Assembly (NCBI GenBank): GCA_020736575.1 | Contig: JAGPYM010000004.1 | Coordinates: 620,001-684,000 of the forward strand | DNA length: 64,000 bases | DNA from: Thelonectria olida | Taxonomy: Eukaryota > Ascomycota > Sordariomycetes > Hypocreales > Nectriaceae | Direction: 5' to 3' | In this document: piece after piece, positions 57,046 to 64,000 of the stretch | Layout: each line of letters begins with the position of its first letter | Position numbering within the stretch: the first letter of the stretch is position 1 | Notes under the pieces: generated by a model | The model's database searches: none | Seen by the model: the letters and a program-made list of their open reading frames with translations, nothing else | Told to the model about the DNA's origin: nothing | Position numbers and translations under genes: made by a program

Positions 57046-58898
57046 ATGACCCACCCCGACAGCGACGCCTCCGCGTCCTTTGCCCAGACCACGGTCGAGT
57101 TCACCCTCGACGACAGCGACGATGAGGACCTCCGCTCAGAGGTTGGCGGCGGGGGCAGCGAGGTCTACGAGATGCGCGACCGGCAGCGCATCGGCGGAGG
57201 GCCGAGCGCCATCTGGGACGTCCAGGCCGATGACGAGGACGAGGATGAGGGAAGCACACATCTTCGGCCGTTGGTAGATGCTCGTCGGCCAAGCGGGAGC
57301 TCTGCTATATCTGCAGACAGCTTCCAGCTGTACACGCCCGACGAGGACCGCGCTGTGCGCCGCAAGTTTGATCGCAAACTCGTCCTCTTTGTTGCGCTGC
57401 TGTTCATGCTGAGCTTTCTCGACCGGTCCAGTATATCTCCCCCCTCTATTCCTTAGAATGTTCTGTTGCACTTAGACGGGCTAACCACAATGTGTAGACA
57501 TCGGCAACGCTCGCATCGCAGGCATGGACGAAGATCTCCAATCCAACCCTCCGAGGGACGACTGGTACGAGTGGACGCTCACGGCCTTTTACATTTCGTA
57601 CATTGCCTTCGAGTGGATGTCCCTGCTGTGGAAGCTGATCCCTGCGCACATCTTTGTGTCCATGGTGGTGCTGACGTGGGGTCTCACGGCCTCGTTGCAA
57701 GCTGTTGCTCCGTCGTATCCCGTCCTGATTGCCCTGCGCGTGGTGCTCGGCATTGGAGAGGCGGGCTTTACGGGGATTCCCTTCTACTTGAGCTTCTTCT
57801 TTAAGCGGGACGAATTGGCTTTCCGAACAGCTATTTTTATATCTGGTATGTTGTCTTGTCTTGCACAAACCTCCCCAAAACCATTTCACTTGGACTGGAA
57901 GCTTATATGGTGCAGCCGCCCCTCTTGCTACCAGCTTTGCGTCCACGCTCGCTTGGCTCATTGTCAAGTTCGCCCAGCTCGGCCCCATCGCGCCCTGGCG
58001 TCTGCTCTTCCTCATCGAAGGCTTCCCCTCGGTCATCGCCTCGGTCCTGGCCTGGCACATCATCCCCGACTCCCCCCAGACTGCCCCCTACCTCACCAAG
58101 CGCGAGAAGAAGGTGGCGCGTCTCCGCCTCCGCCACGAAAAGTCGACGTCGGCAAAGTCCAAGCCCGCCTCGGGCCTCAAGGCCCGCGACGTCGCCGCCG
58201 TCTTCCGCGACCCCATCGCCTGGATCACATCCGCCATGTTCTTCCTCACCAACATGGCCTACTCCTCGCTCCCCGTCTTCCTGCCCAAGATCCTGACCGA
58301 CATGGGCCACGACACCCTCACCTCGCAGGCCCTCGCCGCCCCGCCATACCTCGCCGCCTTTGTCATCGTCCTCTTCACCTCGCACATGTCGGACCGCACC
58401 CGCGCCCGCACCGTCCCTATCATCTTCCACGCCCTTGCCTCCGCCGGCGGCTACGCCCTCCTCGCCCTCGCCAAGCCCCTCAACCTCCCCCCCTTTCTCC
58501 GCTACGTGGCCGTGTACCCCGCCGCCATTGGCTTCTTTAATGTCGTCACCCTCATCATCACATGGAGCATCAACAACCAGTCTAGCGAGAGCCGTCAGGG
58601 CGGCGGCTTCGCCCTCCTCCAACTCATCGGCCAGTGCGGCCCGCTGATCGGCACTCGTCTGTACCCAGACCGCGATGCCCCTTATTACGCCCCTGGCATG
58701 TCGACGTGTGCGATTGCCATGTTGAGTGTCGCCTTTTTGGCCTTGATTCTGAGGTTCTATCTTAGATACTTGAATCGCAGACTGGACCAGACAGAGTCCG
58801 AAAGAGTGGCCGACGGAACTACTGTGGAAGAAGAGGGATTGGTCGGTCCAGGGAAGCGAAAGACTACGCCGGCGGCCGCTTTTCGATACATGTTGTAA
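57046..58898 (+). CDS. MFS transporter, anion:cation symporter (Dal5/Tna1-like) family
   Basis: Three exons, 57046-57430, 57498-57845 and 57916-58898, with introns of 67 and 70 bp; predicted 571 residues. An unusually long acidic cytoplasmic N-terminus (about 115 residues, rich in Asp/Glu) precedes the first span. The family signature LDRSNIGNARIAG spans the first splice site. TALTAFYISYIAFEW, the motif-A-like region, GIGEAGFTGIPFYLSFFF and APWRLLFLIEGFPSVIASVLAW match the fungal allantoate/nicotinate/vitamin permease group with 12 spans in the plasma membrane. The C-terminal half has SHMSDRTRARTVPII and SINNQSSESRQGGGFALLQLIGQCGPLIG. The substrate cannot be read from sequence: allantoate, nicotinate, pantothenate or another carboxylate are all possible. 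Third-codon GC is high, with strong C bias in the last exon. Confidence 0.88.
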
Positions 58899-59060
58899 TA
58901 TTTCCCATCATACCTGCAAAGGATTGCATAGAGCATCTGGCGATTGGCTATTGAGTGGCCGCGCAAACCAGTCTATTTCACTGCATCCAGTACTAGTATC
59001 CTGCTCTACCCCTAATGCCCCTTAATGCTAAGAATACTCCACGTCCACTGCCTTGGACCA

Positions 59061-60446
59061 TCACTTCAGTCCACACTCCTTCTTGAAAGCTACATCAAAC
59101 TTCATCCACTCGGGCGCATGATACTTTTCAACGCCGTCTTTCCACCACATCTTATGTCCATACCGGCTCCGCTCAAGGGAGAATGTCCCGAAACCCTTCT
59201 TAATCTTGCCCTTGATAGCATCCCCTGGCCTCTGCCGGCGGCGCAAAGCCTTCCAAGCCGCATATTGTCGCTTCTCTTCCCTGTGCTGGCGTTTCATCGT
59301 CTCTCGAGCTACGCTGAATCGTCGCGTACCCTCGTAGTATGCTTCGGTGGCCTTTTTCTTGATCTCAGTGCGAGCCTGCTTAGCTAAAGGCTTGATGGGG
59401 CTGAATATACTGGACGCCTTTCGCTTAACCCCTTGGCGGATTTGTCCTGGTTGAATACTTTGGACTTGACTCTTTTCATGGGGGGTATCAGTAGCTCCGT
59501 CATATTGACTCTTGAATTGATTCAATTCACTGCAGTCGGATACTCTTCTCACCGACTCAAGGTCGACATATGTTTCCTCGGTGCTGTCTTGAGTTTCACG
59601 ACACTGTTGTCGAGACGATGCCGAATCCTCTGGGTATATTTCCGGGCTTGGGCTTGACAACATTTCAAAACGACGGTGTGACTCGAGGGGCACCCGCTCG
59701 CCTCGCCATTGCAAAGTGACAGCTGCAGCCTCGTTGATGGCTTCCTGCGTGCTGCTTGGATCGCTGACGCTTCGAGACCTGTTTGACGAAGAACCCGGGA
59801 AATGGCCAAGCTGCGTAAGATTGGAAAGGCTCAATATATTGATTCGCTGCTCGGACATGGGAGACTGGACACGAGTCGAGCTGATGCCCACAGTAGGATA
59901 CGACGAAGAAGTGCTCCGGATACGCGTGACACTAGGCTCTGGAGAAAGGGAAGGTGATGAAGTGAACCTGAGGCCTCTATCAACGAGCCTCAGAAGACTT
60001 GCATGTTCAGCGAGCAACTCTGGTGGGAGGAACTCGGATGAGGGCTCTGGACTCTGACTCTCCCTCACAGACTCAAGGTCTGAAGGCCATACCTAACCCT
60101 CCTGATCGTCTTGGGCATGTTGGAGAACCGTGGCATATGGGGGATCGGCAGGACTGTATGGAGGTGGCTCCGAGCTCCACGTAGTTTCATAGCCGGGCTC
60201 GTCAGGCGCGCTGGGGTCACAAACACGACCAGCAAAAAACCCTGGCATGGAATTCTTGGTCTTTTCCCTGGTCTGCCTCAGAGTTTCTGTGCCGGTGTCG
60301 CACTTTTCAACGGCTTTGCTGAGTGTGCAGTCCCGTTGGGGTATGGCAACAGACACGGTGGTGTTCTTGGGCGTAGATGAGCCTCTTTTGTTGGACAAGA
60401 GGGCGCGGGGATGGGGACGAATGGGAAGAGTAAAGCGATGAGGCAT
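59061..60446 (-). CDS. Basic nuclear-looking protein of unknown function, frame interrupted by one in-frame TAG
   Basis: Reading from ATG 60446, the frame is open to TAG 60095-60093. It then continues in the same frame, with no further stop, to 59061. Ignoring the TAG the product would be about 460 residues. The part before it includes EPGYETTWSSEPPPYSPADPPYA. The part after it has PEPSSEFLPPELLAEHASLLRLVDRG, a bipartite-like basic stretch (GVKRKASS...PLAKQARTEIKKKATEAYYEG) and a Lys/Trp-rich end (RYGHKMWWKDGVEKYHAPEWMKFD). A 51-bp intron (60097-60047) would remove the stop and keep frame, but its donor GTTAGG is poor and no branch site is seen. A true nonsense mutation, a sequencing error or stop readthrough remain possible. 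Upstream ATGs at 60566 and 60530 are also in frame. Confidence 0.6.
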
Positions 60447-60606
60447 GATGGAAACAATATCTGCTGCAGATGGATGAAGACAGGAGTGGTTGAAGATGTT
60501 GTTGCTGCGGGAGGAGGAGAAGAGAGTCATGTTGTAAAGGTACAGCGGAAATGATTCACCGACCATTCTTACCTCCCATTATTCAAGAGCAGGTACAGAA
60601 CAGTAA

Positions 60607-60628
60607 CTAGGTAGGTAAGTAGGTAGTT
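60607..60628. repeat. GGTA/AGTA microsatellite
   Basis: A short run of TAGG-type tetranucleotides lies between the basic-protein gene and the tRNA gene. Confidence 0.6.
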
Positions 60629-60861
60629 CGTGCCTTTACCATGGATCGCAGATGCATTCAGAGAGCCCCCTGGCTCTTTCCTTTCTTGAAAGGCTGGGCT
60701 ATGATACGAGGAAGGCATCAACTTCCATAGCCAGAGACCCACAAGTAACCATCCAGCCAAGCCGTCACAAACAGCATCAAATGTCTTCTTTCTCCTTCAT
60801 CCAACACCGCCATCTCCATTCCAAATGACTAAAAAGAAAATTCATCGGGGTACAGAATGGC

Positions 60862-60866
60862 AAAAA
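60862..60866 (-). terminator. RNA polymerase III T5 terminator of tRNA-Ile
   Basis: Five T residues on the minus strand begin 23 bases past the tRNA 3' end, as expected for Pol III termination. Confidence 0.7.
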
Positions 60867-60888
60867 TGAATCGGAAGGCGTGGGAATC

Positions 60889-60987
60889 TGCTCCCGGCAG
60901 GGCTTGAACCTGCGACCTTCGCATCACTAATGCAGCGCTGTAAGGCGAGTATTAGTACGAAGCTCTAACCAACTGAGCTACGGAAGC
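60889..60987 (-). tRNA. tRNA-Ile (anticodon AAT) with a 25-base intron
   Basis: Read on the minus strand, the cloverleaf is complete. The acceptor arms are GCTTCCG/CGGGAGC with discriminator A. The D arm is GCTC/GAGC with loop AGTTGGTTA. The anticodon stem is TCGTA/TGCGA with loop CTAATAA, giving anticodon AAT. A five-base variable region is followed by T arm GCAGG/CCTGC with loop TTCAAGC. The mature length is 74. An intron at 60949-60925 sits after position 37, the standard site, and its ATTAG can pair with the anticodon bases. Internal A-box and B-box promoters lie in the D and T arms. Confidence 0.95.
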
Positions 60988-61352
60988 CATCCAATTTGAT
61001 GGTAAGGGGGGTTGGTGTTTCTGCATATAGTGGGGAGTTGCACTCTGAGGGTGGTGGAGTGGCATAGATGGATCTCCTCAATGATGGAGGCATGACGACG
61101 AGTACCAAGATATTCAAAAGCATAAGATGAGTGAGCATGTGCTATTATTACCCAAGTGGGTTGAATATTAATTAGGTTAAGCTATTATCACTTCCTCCAA
61201 ATCCAATGCGAACGATCGCCGTGCTTTCTATCATTCCTCGTGTGAGACTCCTCATTTGCGTCTCCTCATTATCATACCCCTCCAAGTGGGTGACAATGAA
61301 AATGTCCGGTCTGGCCACCCAGTTTGTATGAGAAGACCGGACTTTTTTTCTG
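60988..61352. other. Short intergenic space
   Basis: Between tRNA-Ile and the 3' end of the secreted-protein gene; AT-rich around 61130-61190. No feature was recognised. Confidence 0.5.
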
Positions 61353-62006
61353 TCACCCGCTTGCCCTCGTTCGAGACTGGGGAGGCGGGCAGTTGTCACA
61401 ACGAGCACATGTGAAATGCGTCGTCAATTCCCCGACCGTTGTCTTCTCGGATGTCTGGACATCCTTGGGGGCCTTCCAGTCGGTGAGGTTGCCCCATCCT
61501 CCCTCAATCTCGGGCCAGGCAACGAATTTGAACGGGGCGCATCTGTCATCGGAATACCTGTGTGCATCTCGTTAGCAAAGGTCCACAGCCGTAGCAGTGG
61601 GACTGGGGAAAAGACGTACGTAGCCAGACGGCAGATGATGCCTTGGTCGACGTAGACGGAGCCAACCTTGCCTATTTGCTCTGGAGCAAGCCTAGTGCAA
61701 GTGTACTCGAGTTCGGGGAAGTAAACGTAGCACGGAGGGCCCCAGTTCTCGCCCTCGCAGAAGAAGATCTAAAGTTTGCAACGGTTAACGCATGTCCTTT
61801 TGAGTTTCAGTTAGTGAGGGATGGAAGGGAGAGCGCACCCTTGGTACTTCGCCGTCGTCAAAGTCGGGCTTATGATGTTCGCCATTGATGATGGTATCCA
61901 GCTGCTGGAGGCCGACAACGTCAAAGTCGGGGCTCGCCTCCTCGGCCAGGCAAGGGGATGTGAGGAGGGAGAAGGCGGAAGCGAGGGCGGCCAAGGTGAA
62001 CTTCAT
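61353..62006 (-). CDS. Small secreted cysteine-rich protein (effector-like)
   Basis: Three exons, 62006-61839, 61768-61620 and 61557-61353, with introns of 70 and 62 bp; all junctions are in frame, giving 173 residues. The N-terminus MKFTLAALASAFSLLTSPCLA is a clear signal peptide, probably cleaved before EEASPD. The mature part has eight cysteines, an even number suited to four disulfides: FFCEGENWGPPC, YTC, IIC, DRC, then FTCARCDNC at the end. Aromatic-rich strands (CYVYFPELEYTC, FKFVAWPEIEGGW) suggest a beta-rich core, possibly of the crystallin-like small secreted type, which is inference. One N-glycosylation sequon (NLT) is present. There is no membrane span after the signal, so it is secreted. 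The activity is unknown. Confidence 0.82.
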
Positions 62007-62810
62007 GGCTGCAGGCTTGACTTGGTTGAGAGCGAGGGTGGAATGAAAGAGAGAAGGAATAAGCGATTGATGATGAAGATGTCTTTGTTGATGTTGCTGT
62101 CTCTGGCAGCGGCGAGTCGAGGCTTCTTATGGCTCAAGGTTGTCAAGACTAAGTAAGAAGACTAAGGGTAAAGAGGATAGGATATGGAGACAGGAAAGAA
62201 CAACCTCGTGAACAGGATGCTCGTTTTAGCTCCGCCGTCATACAAAAGGCCCGATGACGCAGAAAGCTTGATTGTATTCATGGGAACATGCAACGGGTGC
62301 GTTCGGCTGCAGCGGTTGCTGGTTGCACTGCCGGGACTTTGCCTCTGGTCAAGGTTGGTTGTTGGCCTGCACCAGAGAGGGACTGGCCATGGATGTTGGA
62401 GATGGTGCGACAAGCACGCGCAGGTAGCCGCCCTTTGTTGGTTCTGTTCTGTCTTCCTTTCTTTGTCTTGGATTAATTCAAGCGACTCCATGACGGCTGT
62501 TGGTTCCAGGGATGTTCATGGTTCTCGCCCTCACCACAACGGGCATAGTCTTGCGCCACGAACCGGCACGTTGCAATCCCAACTTCGTGGAGATGCAGCG
62601 CTTAATCCAATGGGAGAGACATGGCATGCGCCGGGGGTCCACCAGCCGGGGCGGGCGTGATGAGCGGCCAACTGCATAGCCGGAGCCGGGGCCGGGGCCA
62701 GAGGCCGAAGTGGTCGCAGGGAATCATCTCGGGAGCGGGATGATGCGAGAAGTACATCGGGAGTTGATGTGCGAATAAATAGGTCCCTCAGATAATAAGA
62801 ACGAGCTGCT

Positions 62811-62828
62811 ATTATTATTATTATTATT
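62811..62828. repeat. (ATT)6 microsatellite
   Basis: Six perfect ATT units in intergenic DNA. Confidence 0.95.
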
Positions 62829-63590
62829 TACCCGCGCCTTAACCTGCAATTAGACTAGGCTCCCGCCCCGCAGCTCTCAAAGGTCCTTGTCACGGCGGCT
62901 ATTTATTATGCGGCGGCAACAGAGCAACATCCTTGCCGCCCCATGCAACAGTCACAGTGGCACAGTCAGTTGGAAGAAAAGGAAGTTGGTTAATTCTTCT
63001 TCCTTCATATCAAGACATATCCCTACCGACCAGCATCTTGTGACGACAGAACCAACCGAAACAACCCTCAACCACAACCACCACCAACAAGACGATCCTT
63101 CTCTCATTTCCTCGCCCTCTCACGCTTAACTCTCGACCCGACAACTCGGTAAATCATTAGCTATCTCAATATACATGGGATCGAGTCCAGTTTCAACTTT
63201 TCTGAAGACGACCAACGCAATCATCCGTTCTCTGTACGTGTAGAATCCGCTGTCATGCACCCTTTGCAGAAGATGAGCCCGTGACTACCCAACACGAATC
63301 TCAGTCGACAGGTGCATTGCAGTGCCTCTGCGTCCAAGTGAGTCTCGTGGTACCAACACTCCGATGCTCTGGACCATGGCATCATGCTAGGTTGCACTGG
63401 ATCGATGGGGAAAAATTCGTCGGCTCAATTCTGGCATGCATGCTGCAAATAGATGATGGCGAGATTCATCGAGGCGAATAACATGTCGTGGGCAGTTTCG
63501 CTACGTCTTCCGGCAAGTCGTGTGCCATGACTACTCGGCTCTAACTTGCGCCTTGTCTGCGCCATTGCATCAAAGGAAAACTCGCCATCC

Positions 63591-63620
63591 TTGTTGTTGT
63601 TGTTGTTGTTGTTGTTGTTG
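63591..63620. repeat. (TTG)10 microsatellite
   Basis: Ten perfect TTG units; the short frames crossing it give poly-Leu, poly-Cys or poly-Asn and are not believable genes. Confidence 0.95.
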
Positions 63621-64000
63621 GGCACCTTGTGTAATAAAGGCATCGTATTCGAACACTTTGAAAAAGGCGCATGGGGGTTGTTTTCACCGCCGGGGTCAAC
63701 GCCGCCGAAACAAGCAACCAGAGAACTTTCAGCATCTCCTGGCATGAGAACACGGCACGCAGTGTCCCATGGTCTGTACGGAGTCGATGGTTAACAACGC
63801 TCATACCAGCTTTTGTGCAACCCCGTGTCTGCCGGTCAACTACTTGTATCAGTGCGTCTTATACGGAGCTGCCGCCGCTGTGTCGACCTCGGGTTTCCAC
63901 GTTGCACGTTTGCATCACGAGAACGAGAACTGGAATAGACCTGAAGATAACAAGTCAGTTTGACTATACCTCATCGGCCGGGACTTGGGAATTTTGGAAA

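Larger units (their letters stand above)
62007..64000. other. Gene-poor right end with microsatellites
   Basis: No supportable gene. The first part is the promoter of the secreted-protein gene. An A/C-rich, leader-like stretch at about 62980-63174 precedes ATG 63175, which opens only 22 codons before a stop. It could be the first exon of a spliced gene, but no continuation was convincing. Microsatellites lie at 62811-62828 and 63591-63620. Confidence 0.45.

Noticed and set aside
57903..58622. 239-codon minus-strand frame rich in Gly, Glu and Asp
   Set aside because: Antisense shadow of the GC-rich transporter exon.
63175..63243. 22-codon ATG frame after an A/C-rich leader-like stretch
   Set aside because: No downstream acceptor gave a convincing continuation, so a spliced gene could not be supported.
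1..64000. Search for CRISPR arrays, 5S/18S/28S rRNA, intact transposase genes or biosynthetic clusters
   Set aside because: No evenly spaced repeats, rRNA motifs, transposase signatures or polyketide/peptide synthetase domains were found.

Overview
This is a stretch of filamentous ascomycete nuclear DNA, most likely Sordariomycetes and probably Hypocreales. Genes are intron-bearing, with introns mostly of 48-70 bp, GT...AG borders and CTRAY-like branch sites. Promoters and leaders are pyrimidine-rich, and there is a split tRNA-Ile(AAT) gene. Several products belong to families known from fungi (Tah18, Clr2, a SreA-type double GATA factor, Bre2, an Ufo1-like F-box protein). The species cannot be read from the sequence. 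There are no operons, CRISPR arrays, intact transposons or prophages. All exon borders given here were inferred by eye.

Layout. 0-6.6 kb: the 3' end of a trypsin-fold protein, an AT-rich island, the diflavin reductase TAH18, and a convergent membrane-anchored pepsin-like protein. 9-16 kb: a Ser/Thr-rich GPI-type wall protein and, convergently, an F-box/WD/UIM protein. 15.9-25.0 kb: about 9 kb with no supportable gene. 25-38.4 kb: a zinc-ribbon protein, a Clr2 silencing factor, a seven-span membrane protein, the Smc5/6 subunit Nse1, a charged single-span protein and the COMPASS subunit Bre2. 38.4-43.5 kb: a long pyrimidine-rich leader followed by the iron-responsive GATA repressor. 45.7-46.8 kb: a fungal membrane protein. 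50.2-53.9 kb: a 1201-residue homeodomain/C2H2 regulator with a repetitive C-terminal half. 55-60.5 kb: a conserved fungal protein of unknown function, an anion:cation-symporter-type transporter, and a basic protein whose reading frame is cut by one in-frame TAG. 60.9-62 kb: tRNA-Ile and a cysteine-rich small secreted protein. The last 2 kb hold only microsatellites and what looks like a leader.

Functional threads. Nuclear genes dominate the middle: Clr2 (heterochromatic silencing), Bre2 (H3K4 methylation), Nse1 (Smc5/6 repair), the GATA factor and the homeodomain protein. Tah18 (electron donor for cytosolic Fe-S assembly) and the GATA repressor both relate to iron, but they lie 40 kb apart and nothing shows they are co-regulated. 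The most novel-looking item is a set of about five degenerate copies of a 50-70-residue helical module after the homeodomain and zinc fingers of the 50-54 kb gene; these resemble CENP-B/Tc5-type helix-turn-helix units.
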